From the NCBI RefSeq assembly GCF_025996515.1, contig NZ_BLRH01000060.1:806001-870000 (forward strand): a stretch of 64,000 nucleotides of DNA, in the 5' to 3' direction. Below the pieces are notes generated by a model. It was not told the origin of the DNA. It was given only the letters and a program-made list of their open reading frames with translations, and did no database searches. Positions 54,937-63,535 of the stretch are shown one piece after another (positions within the stretch are counted from its first letter, which is position 1; each line of letters opens with the position of its first letter). Origin of the DNA: Rhizohabitans arisaemae. GTDB lineage: Bacteria; Actinomycetota; Actinomycetes; Streptosporangiales; Streptosporangiaceae. The translations under genes and the position numbers were made by a program.

Positions 54937-55887
54937 CTACCGCAACTTGGGATCGAGAGCCGACCGGACGGCGTCCCCCAGCATGACGAACGCCAGCACG
55001 CAGACGCTGAGGAAGATCGACGGGAAGAGCATGGCGTGCAGGGCCGTACGGAGATAGTCCGTGTGGTCGGCGATGGCGATACCCCAGGAGATGACCGGTG
55101 CCCGCAGCCCCACGCCGAGGAAGGAGAGCGTCGCCTCCGCACTGATGTAGCTGCCCATGCTGATCGTGGCCACCACGATGATCGGCGCCAGCGAGTTCGG
55201 GAGCAGGTGCCGGAAGATGATGCGCCCGGGACTGGCCCCAAGGGCACGCGCCGCCAGCACGTAGTCCGCATGCTTGACGCTGAGCAGCGAGGATCTGGCT
55301 ATTCGGGCGACGATCGGCCAGCTCAGCACGGAAAGCACGATGATGACCACCGCCGTGATCAAGACGGCTCCCGGGTTCTCCTGGGCGGGCGCGACGGTCG
55401 AGAGGATGAGGATGGCGCCGAGCAGGTAGGGCACTCCGATGAAGATCTCTCCGATCCGGGAGGTGAGCGAATCCACCCAGCCCCCGGCGAACCCGCCGAT
55501 AACCCCCATGATCACACCGACGAGTACCGCCAGCACCGTGGTGAGCACCCCTACGACCACCGAGGCGCGGGCTCCGTAGATGGTCCTCGCGTAGACGTCG
55601 CGCCCCTGCAGGTCGTAGCCGAACCAGGCCGCCGCGCTCGGCGGCTCCAGGCTTCTCCTCAGCTCCGCGAAGGCGGGGTCCTTCCCGGTGAAGAGCTGCG
55701 GGAAGATCGCCATGACGATGAACACGGCGAGCAGGGCGAGCGAGATCCAGAAGAGCGGCTGCTTGCGCAGCTCCGCCCACGCGTCCTGCCACAGGCTCCG
55801 CGGCTTGCCGCTCCCCGGCGCCGTGGTCTCCTGGACCTCGCCGCCCGCCGCCACGCCGGCCGTCTGGATGGTTACCGGGTCACTCAT
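54937..55887 (-). CDS. Peptide ABC transporter permease (DppC type)
   Basis: The protein has 316 residues and six membrane segments. The GYDLQGRDVYARTIYGARAS opening and ALGASPGRIIFRHLLPNSLAP, the EAA loop that contacts the ATPase, are clear. An Ala/Gly-rich N-terminal tail of about 35 residues precedes helix 1. The start is ATG 55887, overlapping the previous permease by 8 bp. Confidence 0.93.
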   Translation of the reverse strand: MSDPVTIQTAGVAAGGEVQETTAPGSGKPRSLWQDAWAELRKQPLFWISLALLAVFIVMAIFPQLFTGKDPAFAELRRSLEPPSAAAWFGYDLQGRDVYARTIYGARASVVVGVLTTVLAVLVGVIMGVIGGFAGGWVDSLTSRIGEIFIGVPYLLGAILILSTVAPAQENPGAVLITAVVIIVLSVLSWPIVARIARSSLLSVKHADYVLAARALGASPGRIIFRHLLPNSLAPIIVVATISMGSYISAEATLSFLGVGLRAPVISWGIAIADHTDYLRTALHAMLFPSIFLSVCVLAFVMLGDAVRSALDPKLR

Positions 55888-56809
55888 AGCGGATCCTCGG
55901 GTCGAGCACGCCGTACAGAAGATCGACGAGCAGGTTGGCCAGGAGATACACCACGACGAGCAGTGTCGCGACCGGAACCACCACCGTGTAGTCCCGTCGG
56001 CCGATGCTCCCGAAGAGGAGGCCGCCGATACCGGTGATGTTGAAGATGCCCTCGGTCACGATCGCCCCGCCCATCAGCGCACCGATCTCGGTGCCGAGGA
56101 AGGTGACGACGGGGATCGCGGAGTTGCGCAACAGGTGGATGCCCACCACCCTGCGGCGCGGCAATCCCTTGGCCACCGCCGTCCGCACGTAGTCGGCCCG
56201 GAAGTTCTCCACGATGCTGGTCCGGGTGAGCCGGGTGGTGAACGCCATGTTCAGGCTGGCGAGCACGATGGCCGGCACGATCAGCTCGCTCCAGGGCGCC
56301 CCCGCGGACACCGTGGGGTTGATGATCCCGAGCTGGATGCCGAGGATCCACTGGAGCGTGAAGCCCGTGACGAAAACCGGTAGCGAAAGCAGGAACAAAG
56401 TGAATATTGTGATTGAACTGTCGAAGAAGCCACCTTTCTTAAGCCCACTGATCACTCCCAGACCGATGCCCACGACGGCCTCAATGGCGACGGCCAGCAG
56501 TGCGAGCTTGATGGTCGTGGGGTAAGCGAGCTTGATCAGGTCGATGACCGGGACCTGGTTGAAGTTCACCCCGAGGTTGCCCTGAAGGACATTGGTCAAG
56601 TACTTCAGGTACTGGAGCCAGAACGGGTCGTTGAGCCCGAACTGCTCGGTCATGGCCGCGACAAACGCCTCGGGGCACGGACGATCCCCGCATCGGTTGG
56701 CGAAGGGGTTGCCGCCCGGCAATTGCCAAACCATGAAGTTGATGAGAAACGTGGTGCCTAATAGCACCGGTATGAGTTGCAGTAGGCGCCTAATCGTGTA
56801 GCGACCCAT
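55880..56809 (-). CDS. Peptide ABC transporter permease (DppB type)
   Basis: The protein has 309 residues and six membrane segments. YTIRRLLQLIPVLLG at the start and AVAKGLPRRRVVGIHLLRNSAIP (the EAA loop) mark the DppB/OppB branch. The start is ATG 56809, with GGAGGG 5 nt upstream; a GTG six bases earlier is unlikely because it overlaps that site. It is the first permease, 250 bp after the binding protein. Confidence 0.93.
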   Translation of the reverse strand: MGRYTIRRLLQLIPVLLGTTFLINFMVWQLPGGNPFANRCGDRPCPEAFVAAMTEQFGLNDPFWLQYLKYLTNVLQGNLGVNFNQVPVIDLIKLAYPTTIKLALLAVAIEAVVGIGLGVISGLKKGGFFDSSITIFTLFLLSLPVFVTGFTLQWILGIQLGIINPTVSAGAPWSELIVPAIVLASLNMAFTTRLTRTSIVENFRADYVRTAVAKGLPRRRVVGIHLLRNSAIPVVTFLGTEIGALMGGAIVTEGIFNITGIGGLLFGSIGRRDYTVVVPVATLLVVVYLLANLLVDLLYGVLDPRIRYE

Positions 56810-56987
56810 TTGCACCCTCCAGTCTGACGACGAGACGTCGTACGAGAAGACTCCACGTCAATAGCGGCGGGATCGCCGCCACGAATATCGAGGAGCCTCT
56901 CGATTCCGGGAGCTGACATCACCGTAGACGAGAAGTCGTACGGTGTCTGTGGTTACTGGCAGCCAAAAGGCGGTAAACAAGCAGGCG

Positions 56988-57021
56988 GCGAGGCCGGTCC
57001 CTTTCCGGGGACCAGCCTCGC
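56988..57021 (-). terminator. Intercistronic hairpin between dppA and dppB types
   Basis: A GCGAGGC/GCCTCGC outer stem and GGTCCC/GGGACC inner stem form one long hairpin 41 bp past the binding-protein stop. It probably ends or stabilises part of the transcripts so that binding protein exceeds permease. The rest of the 250-bp gap shows only a short ACGACG-AGA-CGTCGT dyad near 56830. Confidence 0.7.
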
Positions 57022-57062
57022 TCCTTATTCAGCCTGTTTGGCCAGGAAAACCCCCGGAAGGG

Positions 57063-58748
57063 TTACTTGATCTCGATGGAGGTGGGGTCGAGCTCACCGA
57101 ACGGCGTGACCTTGACGTTCTTCACGTGGGTCGAGTAACCCGCCTGGAGACCGTAGTACCAGAGCGGAATCGCCGGAAGGTCCTCGGCCAGCAGCGCCTC
57201 GGCCTCCTGGTAGAGCGTGGTGGCCGCGGTCGGGTCGGTGGTCTGGTCGGCCTGGTCGAGCTTGGCGTCGAACTCCTTGTTGCTGTACTCACCGTCGTTG
57301 GAGGAGGCGCCGGTCTCGTAGAGCGGGGTCAGGAAGTTCTCCAGGTGCGGGTAGTCCATCTGCCAGCCGGTGCGGAACATACCCTTGATCTTGCGGCTGG
57401 TGACGGCGTCACGGAGCTCGTCGAAGGTCGGCATGGGCCGGGCGACACACCACTTGACTTCGAGCGCCTGGTTGATGCTGTTGCAGGCGGCCTCGGTCCA
57501 CTCCTTGTGCGCCGAGTCGCCGTTGTACCAGAGCGGGTACTCCGCCGGCGGGTTGTAGCCGGCCGCCTTGGACTTGGCCAGGTGCTCCTTGGCCTTGGCC
57601 GGGTCGAAGGTGCAGAAGCCGGCGCAGGCGCCCGCCTTGTATCCGTTCACCAGCGGGATGGACCAGCCGTCGACCGGCACGCGGCCCTTGTTGAAGATCT
57701 TGTCGGTGATCGTCACCCGGTCGATCGACAGCGAGATCGCCTTGCGGAAGTCCGCGTTACCGCCGAACTCCTTGTTGTACAGCGGGAACGTGAGCGTCTG
57801 GATGACGCCCTGCTCGCCCGAGATCGCGCGGTCGCCGAGGTCGGTCTTCCACTTGTCGCCCGTAAGCGCGGACGGCGGGACGACCTCCAGGAAGTCCAGG
57901 TTGTTGGAGATCAGGTCGGCGTAGGCCGCGTTGTCGTCCTGGTACATCTTGTAGACGATCTTCTTGACCTTGCTCTTGCGCTCACCGGGGTAGTCGGCGT
58001 TCGTGGCGACCGTGATCTGGACGTTGTTCTGCCAGCTCTCGAACTTGAACGGGCCGTTCCCGACCGGCTTCTTGCCGAACTCGGCCGGGGTGCTGCTGAA
58101 GAACGCGTCGGGCAGCGGCGAGAAGGTGGTGTATCCGACCTTGAACGGCCAGATCGCCTGCGGCGCCTTGAGCTCGACGGTGAAGGTGTAGTCGTCGACG
58201 ACCTTCAGACCCTCCAGCTTGTCGGTCGCGGGCGTCGGAGCCTTCTTCGGGCCCTCCTCGCCGTCGGGGTCGGTCGTGCTCACCTTGTCGTAGCCCTTGA
58301 CGTCGGCGAACCAGTAGGAACCGAGCTGGGCGTTGGGGGAGTACGCGGTGAAGTTCCAGGCGTCGACGAAGTTCTTCGCCTTCACCTCGGTGCCGTCGTG
58401 GAACTTCCAGCCCTGCTTGATCTTGATGGTGAAGGTCTTGTTGTCCGTCGTCTGAATGGACTCGGCCATCGCGTCTTCGGGCTGCGCGGTGTCGGGGTTG
58501 TACTCCCGCAGACCGGTGAACAGCGCGTCGGCGACCTTGCCACCACAGGTCTCGTTGATGTTTCCGGGCACAATCGGGTTCTGCGGCTCACAGCCGCGAA
58601 TGAAGACCGTGCCGTCCGCACGCGCGCCGGTACCGGCCGCTGGGCCTTCTGTTTTGGTCGCCCCGACATCGCCCCCACCACAGGCGGCGGCGACCATTGA
58701 CAGAAGCGCCGCGCCGGCGACAAGTTGTACGCCTTTACGTACACGCAT
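57063..58748 (-). CDS. Peptide-binding lipoprotein (DppA/OppA, SBP family 5)
   Basis: The protein has 561 residues. A lipoprotein signal ends in VAAACG, with lipidated Cys23. The SBP_bac_5 pattern is complete (TIKIKQGWKFHDGTEVKAKNFVDAWN, the GNGPFKFESW block, DRVTITDKIF). It captures oligopeptides outside the membrane for the permease genes downstream. The start is ATG 58748. It is first in the operon, with a hairpin before dppB. Confidence 0.94.
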   Translation of the reverse strand: MRVRKGVQLVAGAALLSMVAAACGGGDVGATKTEGPAAGTGARADGTVFIRGCEPQNPIVPGNINETCGGKVADALFTGLREYNPDTAQPEDAMAESIQTTDNKTFTIKIKQGWKFHDGTEVKAKNFVDAWNFTAYSPNAQLGSYWFADVKGYDKVSTTDPDGEEGPKKAPTPATDKLEGLKVVDDYTFTVELKAPQAIWPFKVGYTTFSPLPDAFFSSTPAEFGKKPVGNGPFKFESWQNNVQITVATNADYPGERKSKVKKIVYKMYQDDNAAYADLISNNLDFLEVVPPSALTGDKWKTDLGDRAISGEQGVIQTLTFPLYNKEFGGNADFRKAISLSIDRVTITDKIFNKGRVPVDGWSIPLVNGYKAGACAGFCTFDPAKAKEHLAKSKAAGYNPPAEYPLWYNGDSAHKEWTEAACNSINQALEVKWCVARPMPTFDELRDAVTSRKIKGMFRTGWQMDYPHLENFLTPLYETGASSNDGEYSNKEFDAKLDQADQTTDPTAATTLYQEAEALLAEDLPAIPLWYYGLQAGYSTHVKNVKVTPFGELDPTSIEIK

Positions 58749-59274
58749 CCGGGTTTTTCCTCCCTCTCAGGTGAGCGTTGGCGTTCTGCCGTACATCGCC
58801 CGATACCTGAACCGCCGAGACCTCCGATCGGCCGGTCTCGAAAGTTCGCATAAGCGGTCGAACCAGCTGACGCCTGCCAGTCGACCGCGACTATCCCCCA
58901 CTACGTCTCACACCAACGTCTCCGGCGCATTGCAGTTCGGTCACACACCTGCGGGCCCGACGTCATAGGCATGACGGCCATTCCCCCGATTTGTCTTATC
59001 AAGGCATAAACAACCAGATAAGCCGTATGTCCAATATTGCAGACTGTGCAACACTTGCTACCCCCTGAGTATTATGTGTGCGGGCGGTGACCTGCTGTGA
59101 TGACGATCCAGCCCACTAAAGATCCACTTTCGCGCGTCGACACGCCTGGAAATGGGATACCGTTGACCTGAGGACTCCACGGAGGTCGCCGTCGCGCGCC
59201 CCACCTGGAGTTCCAGCCGACGACCACCACCTTCCGCGGCATCTCATGCGCCGACATCCAATAGAGTCCATGCC
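58749..59274. other. Divergent regulatory region
   Basis: About 525 bp without a gene lies between the dpp operon and the ABC export pair. An AT-rich core at about 58990-59090 contains two dyads: CTTATC...GATAAG and TTGCAGACTGTGCAA. These are the likely promoter and operator zone for one or both operons. No exact -35/-10 pair is convincing. Confidence 0.5.
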
Positions 59275-60213
59275 ATGAGCCAGTCGGATACCGCGGTGGC
59301 GGGCGGCTCCACTCCGCTACCGGAGGGGTCGCTGGCCCAACTCGCCGAGCACCACGGACTGAAACGCGCGATCGCGCGACCTGCCATCGGTCCCTACCTG
59401 CATCAACTGTGGGAGCGCCGGCACTTCATTCGGACCTACGCCACGTCGCGAAACATCTCCAAGTACAGCGACTCGATGCTCGGCCAGTTGTGGCAGGTAC
59501 TCACCCCCCTCCTCAACGCCGCGATCTACTTTGTGATGTTCGGCATCATCCTCGGCACCCAGGGTGACGTGGACAACTTCGCAGCCTTTCTGATCACCGG
59601 GATGTTCGTCTTCACCTACACCCAGCGATCCGTCATGGGTGGCTCACGGGCGATCGCGAGCAACCTGTCATTGATCAGGGCGCTGCACTTCCCGCGGGCC
59701 GCGCTGCCGCTCGCGTACACGCTGCAGGAGTTCCAGCAGCTGATCGTCTCGATGGCGGTGCTCATGGTGATCATCCCGATCACCGGGGAAACGCCCACGT
59801 TCTACTGGCTGCTCGTTCCGGTGGCGCTGGCCCTGCAGACCCTCTTCAACATGGGCGCGGGGCTCGCCATGGCGAGGGTCGGCGCGACGCTGCGCGACGT
59901 CAGCCAGCTGCTCCCGTTCATCATGCGTACCTGGCTGTACGCCTCGGGGGTCTTCTTCAGCATCCCGTCCCGGCTCAAACAGGCCCACGCGCCGGAGTGG
60001 GTCTCCTGGATCCTGGAGTTCAACCCGGCGACGGTCTTCATCGACTTAATGAGAGGTCTGCTGATCACCAGCTACCGGGTGCCAAAACCCGGATATGGTC
60101 CGCCACCGGACATGACACGCATTTGGTTGTTCGCGCTTTTCTGGGCAGTCTTCGCGCTTGTTGTAGGTTTCTGGTACTTCTGGCGGGCCGAAGAGAGGTA
60201 CGGCCGTGGCTGA
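59275..60213 (+). CDS. ABC-2 permease (Wzm-like exporter)
   Basis: The protein has 312 residues. About six membrane helices follow an amphipathic stretch (WERRHFIRTYATSRNISKYSDSMLGQLWQVLTP). This N-terminal pattern is typical of polysaccharide, teichoic acid or O-antigen export permeases (Wzm/TagG). The start is ATG 59275. It overlaps the ATPase by 8 bp. No glycosyltransferase genes are near, so the substrate is not clear. Confidence 0.9.
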   Translation: MSQSDTAVAGGSTPLPEGSLAQLAEHHGLKRAIARPAIGPYLHQLWERRHFIRTYATSRNISKYSDSMLGQLWQVLTPLLNAAIYFVMFGIILGTQGDVDNFAAFLITGMFVFTYTQRSVMGGSRAIASNLSLIRALHFPRAALPLAYTLQEFQQLIVSMAVLMVIIPITGETPTFYWLLVPVALALQTLFNMGAGLAMARVGATLRDVSQLLPFIMRTWLYASGVFFSIPSRLKQAHAPEWVSWILEFNPATVFIDLMRGLLITSYRVPKPGYGPPPDMTRIWLFALFWAVFALVVGFWYFWRAEERYGRG

Positions 60214-61012
60214 GCTGACCAAGGTGGCCCCCATGACCGAAACTCCGCAGGACGCGAACGCGGCCAACCGTGCGCCCACCGTGATCGTCGACGATCTCCA
60301 CATCGTCTACCGCGTCTACGGTGCGGCGACCGAGCGGGAGAAGGGCAACGCGGCGAGCGCGTTCATGCGCATCCTCAAGCGTCAGGGCCGGCCCCAGATG
60401 CGCGAGGTCCACGCCATCAAGGGCATCTCGTTCGTGGCCTACCACGGTGACGCCATCGGCATCGTGGGACGCAACGGATCCGGCAAGTCGACCCTGCTCC
60501 GGGCGATCGCCGGCCTCCTCCCCCCGCACGAGGGAGCGGTCTACACCGACGGTCAGCCCTCGCTGCTCGGGGTCAACGCGGCGTTGATGAGCGACCTGAC
60601 CGGCCAGCGCAACGTGATTCTCGGCTGCTACGCGATGGGCATGACACCCGCCCAGGTCAAGAGCAAGTACGACGAGATCGTGAAGTTCTCCGGCGTCGGG
60701 GACTTCATCGAGCTGCCCATGCGGACCTATTCCTCGGGTATGGGCGCCCGCCTGCGCTTCGCCATCGCCTCGGCCAAAAGTCACGACGTTCTGCTGATCG
60801 ACGAAGCTTTGGCCACCGGTGACCGGCAATTCAAGAAGAAGAGCCAGGAACGCATCAAGCAAATGCGCAAGGAAGCCGGTACGGTCTTTCTGGTCGCCCA
60901 CAACCTGGACGTCATCGAGGAGACCTGCAACCGGGTGATCTGGCTGGACAGCGGCAAGATCTTGATGGACGGCGACCCCAAGGCCGTGCTCGAGGCCTAC
61001 AACAAGGCTTGA
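60206..61012 (+). CDS. ABC ATPase (Wzt/TagH-like)
   Basis: The protein has 268 residues. Walker A is GRNGSGKST, the signature YSSGMGARLRFAIA and Walker B VLLIDEALATGD, all as in polysaccharide exporter ATPases. There is no C-terminal carbohydrate-binding domain as found in long Wzt proteins. The start is GTG 60206, overlapping the permease gene by 8 bp. The pair forms a complete exporter. Confidence 0.93.
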   Translation: MAELTKVAPMTETPQDANAANRAPTVIVDDLHIVYRVYGAATEREKGNAASAFMRILKRQGRPQMREVHAIKGISFVAYHGDAIGIVGRNGSGKSTLLRAIAGLLPPHEGAVYTDGQPSLLGVNAALMSDLTGQRNVILGCYAMGMTPAQVKSKYDEIVKFSGVGDFIELPMRTYSSGMGARLRFAIASAKSHDVLLIDEALATGDRQFKKKSQERIKQMRKEAGTVFLVAHNLDVIEETCNRVIWLDSGKILMDGDPKAVLEAYNKA

Positions 61013-61051
61013 TGTCTTTCTTCTCGGATTTCTCGGACAAACGGAGGTTCC

Positions 61052-61573
61052 ATGCGTCCCCCGATCCCCTATGAATATCTGCCTCCGGTTCCCTCGCTCA
61101 CCGTTGAAAGCGACGACATCGCCGACGGGGAGCGACTCGGGTCACGGCATCTTTTCAACGGGTGGGGCATGCCGGGCGAGAACCTGTCCCCGCATCTACG
61201 CTGGTCTGGGTTCCCCGCGGAGACCAAGAGCTTCGCGGTGACCTGCTTCGACCCCGACGCCCCCACGGGCAGCGGATTCTGGCACTGGCTGCTGTTCGAC
61301 CTGCCCGCCGACGTCACCGAGCTCCCCACCGGCGCGGGGGGCGGGGTCGGCCTGCCCGCGGGCGCGGCCCACGCCCGGAACGACTTCGGCACCATGGAGT
61401 ACGGCGGTGCCGCACCCCCGCCGGGGCCGCCGCACCGCTACGTGTTCGCCGTACACGCGCTCGGATGCGACAAACTCGGTCTGGACTCGGACACCTCTGC
61501 GGCCGTGGTGGGCTTCACCATCACAGCCAACACCCTCGCCCGGGGCTACCTCGTCCCGGTCTGGGGGCACTGA
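61052..61573 (+). CDS. YbhB/PEBP-family protein
   Basis: The protein has 173 residues. It belongs to the phosphatidylethanolamine-binding-like family: [20 protein letters not shown] with the conserved Asp-Pro-Asp and His of the ligand pocket, and the [15 protein letters not shown] block. No signal peptide is present. It follows the ABC pair by 39 bp. The role is unknown. Confidence 0.92.
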   Translation: MRPPIPYEYLPPVPSLTVESDDIADGERLGSRHLFNGWGMPGENLSPHLRWSGFPAETKSFAVTCFDPDAPTGSGFWHWLLFDLPADVTELPTGAGGGVGLPAGAAHARNDFGTMEYGGAAPPPGPPHRYVFAVHALGCDKLGLDSDTSAAVVGFTITANTLARGYLVPVWGH

Positions 61574-61818
61574 GCCGTCACCGGAAGGGGCTCGGACCGC
61601 GAAATCCCACGTCGGGGTGCCGGTCCGGGCCTCTTCTTCGTTGATCGGCCCCGAGGGATCCAAACCCTTCCGTTATCGTCGCGTAACAGATCTAGACAAT
61701 CTCGGCACGCTACGTAACCTCAAGGTGTGATCTCTTCTCTAGACAACTTCCTGCAAAAATCATCGAGGTGCAACAAACCCACAACATTTAACTTCACAAT
61801 GCGTCTTAACATATTTTC

Positions 61819-63210
61819 ATGGAATCTGTCATGACCAGTTCCATGAACCGGCGAAGGTTCCTCCGAGCGGCGGGACTCGCCGGCGGTGGCCTCGCCCTTG
61901 GTTCCTGCGGCGCCGTCGGCCTGGCCGACTCGGGCCCGCAGCTCGTCTTCACCGAACCGCGGACCAAGCTCTCCGGCTCCCTCACCATCCTCATGTGGTC
62001 CCACCTGATCAACCGGCACAACGAGTGGTTCGCGAGGTTCGCTCAGGACTGGGGTCGGCGGGTCGGCGTCACCGTCCGGGTGGAGCAGGTCTCCGCGGAC
62101 GAGCTGCCGGGAAGGATCGCCGCTCAGCTGCAGGCCGGCCGGGGCCACGACCTCATCCAGGGCATCGGCCCGCTCTCCCAGTACGAACCCGTCGTGCACG
62201 ACCTCAAGGACGTCGTCCAGGAGGCGAACCGGCGATGGGGAGCCCAGCGGGAGCTGTGCCGCAAGTCCGGCTTCAACCCGCGCAGCGGAAGACACTACGC
62301 GTTCTGTCCCGGCTGGTCACCCGATCCGGGAAACCACCGCTCCTCCCATTGGTCCGCAGTCGGCCTGACCGGAGGTCCGACCACCTGGGACGAGCTCCTC
62401 GAAGGCGGGGCCAGGATCAAGCAGAGCGCGGGCGTCCGCCTCGGACTGGGCCTCGCGCCCGAGATCGACTCCGGCATGGCGGCCCGGGCGCTGCTCTGGT
62501 CGTACGGCGCCGCCGAGCAGGACGAGGAGGAACGGGTGACCCTCTACGGCGACGCGGCCGTGGACGCGGTCGAGTTCATGGCCACCCTGTATCGCCGGAC
62601 CATGACCGACGAGGTCTTCACCTGGAACGCGACCTCCAACAACCGCGGTCTGACCGGCGGGGACCTCTCCTACATCATGAACTCGATCACCGCCTGGCGT
62701 ACCGCGCAGAGCGTCAATCCCGAGGTGGCGAAGGACGTCTTCTTCCTCCCCGCTCTGCGTGGACCGCAAAAGGCGTTCGCCGCACCGCACCTGGTCTACA
62801 GCTGGATCGTTCCCAAGTACTCTCAGGCCGTGGACACGGCCAAGGAGTTCCTGCTGCACCACACCGCCAACTCCCCGGCGGCCGTCTACAACTCCGAGCT
62901 CTGCGACCTGCCCGCCTGGCCGTCGCTGGTTCCCCGGCTCGCGGAATGGCTGGACCGGGATCCGTTCGGCGCCAAACCGGCGGGCAAACTCGCCCTGCTG
63001 AAGAGCGCCTCCGACTGGACCGTCAACCTCGGCCATCCCGGGCCCGCGAACCCGGCGATCGGCGAGGTCTTCAGCCTTCACCTGCTCCCGAAGATGATGG
63101 CCCGGGTGGCCCGGGGCCAGGAGACAGCCAAGGTGGCCGTCCTGGACACCGACCGGCAGATGAGAAAGATCTTTGAGAGCTGGCGCAGCCGGGGCCTGGT
63201 CGGCGGTTGA
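61819..63210 (+). CDS. Orphan extracellular solute-binding lipoprotein (Tat-type)
   Basis: The protein is about 463 residues. The signal MNRRRFLRAAGLAGGGLALGSC has a twin-Arg (RRRF) and a lipobox LGSC, so it is exported folded and lipidated. The rest resembles sugar-binding SBP family 1 proteins. ATGs at 61819, 61831 and 61843 are all possible starts; the last puts the twin-Arg at residue 3. No permease or ATPase gene is adjacent. The upstream region 61574-61818 is AT-rich near 61690-61815 and probably holds its promoter. Confidence 0.85.
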   Translation: MESVMTSSMNRRRFLRAAGLAGGGLALGSCGAVGLADSGPQLVFTEPRTKLSGSLTILMWSHLINRHNEWFARFAQDWGRRVGVTVRVEQVSADELPGRIAAQLQAGRGHDLIQGIGPLSQYEPVVHDLKDVVQEANRRWGAQRELCRKSGFNPRSGRHYAFCPGWSPDPGNHRSSHWSAVGLTGGPTTWDELLEGGARIKQSAGVRLGLGLAPEIDSGMAARALLWSYGAAEQDEEERVTLYGDAAVDAVEFMATLYRRTMTDEVFTWNATSNNRGLTGGDLSYIMNSITAWRTAQSVNPEVAKDVFFLPALRGPQKAFAAPHLVYSWIVPKYSQAVDTAKEFLLHHTANSPAAVYNSELCDLPAWPSLVPRLAEWLDRDPFGAKPAGKLALLKSASDWTVNLGHPGPANPAIGEVFSLHLLPKMMARVARGQETAKVAVLDTDRQMRKIFESWRSRGLVGG

Positions 63211-63272
63211 CACGCCCGGCGACCGGCTGTTATCGCAAACCGCACCCGAGAAGGCCCGGCATACCCTATGCT

Positions 63273-63288
63273 TCGAACATAAGTTCGA
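63273..63288. promoter_or_regulatory. LexA (SOS) box
   Basis: TCGAAC-ATAA-GTTCGA is a perfect 16-bp match to the Gram-positive/actinobacterial LexA site CGAAC-N4-GTTCG. It lies just after a TACCCT-type -10 element (63262-63267) and 26 bp before the small gene start. Confidence 0.87.
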
Positions 63289-63314
63289 TGGAGATGCTCT
63301 TCCAGAGGTGTGCG

Positions 63315-63470
63315 ATGCTCGAGCTATCCGACGCGATCGATCGCCTGGCTGCCGAGGACCCGTCCATACTTCCCCACCATGTCCTCATCGAACAGCTTAT
63401 CGAGCTGCACTGGCAGATGGCGCGACTTCAAGCTCAGATCGCCAGAAGGACCTGTGTACGGCAGCCCTGA
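63315..63470 (+). CDS. Small SOS-box-controlled protein
   Basis: The protein has 51 residues. ATG 63315, preceded by AGAGGTG at a good spacing; ATGs at 63288 and 63294 are alternatives. The sequence is one amphipathic helical unit (ELSDAIDRLAAEDPSIL, then IEQLIELHWQMARLQAQIARR). The second helix resembles the short N-terminal helix of DUF222/HNH-type proteins, but no domain is certain. It is the only gene with a LexA box in the window, so DNA-damage induction is likely. Function unknown. Confidence 0.7.
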   Translation: MLELSDAIDRLAAEDPSILPHHVLIEQLIELHWQMARLQAQIARRTCVRQP

Positions 63471-63475
63471 CGACA

Positions 63476-63508
63476 GGTGGTCGGTGCCCTGGCAAGGCAC
63501 CGACCACC
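63476..63508. terminator. Bidirectional terminator at the right end
   Basis: A perfect 13-bp stem (63476-63488 with 63496-63508) and 7-nt loop lie between the small SOS gene and the convergent repeat protein. Confidence 0.85.
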
Positions 63509-63535
63509 GGAACATCGGGCGTACCGCCGTACCGG

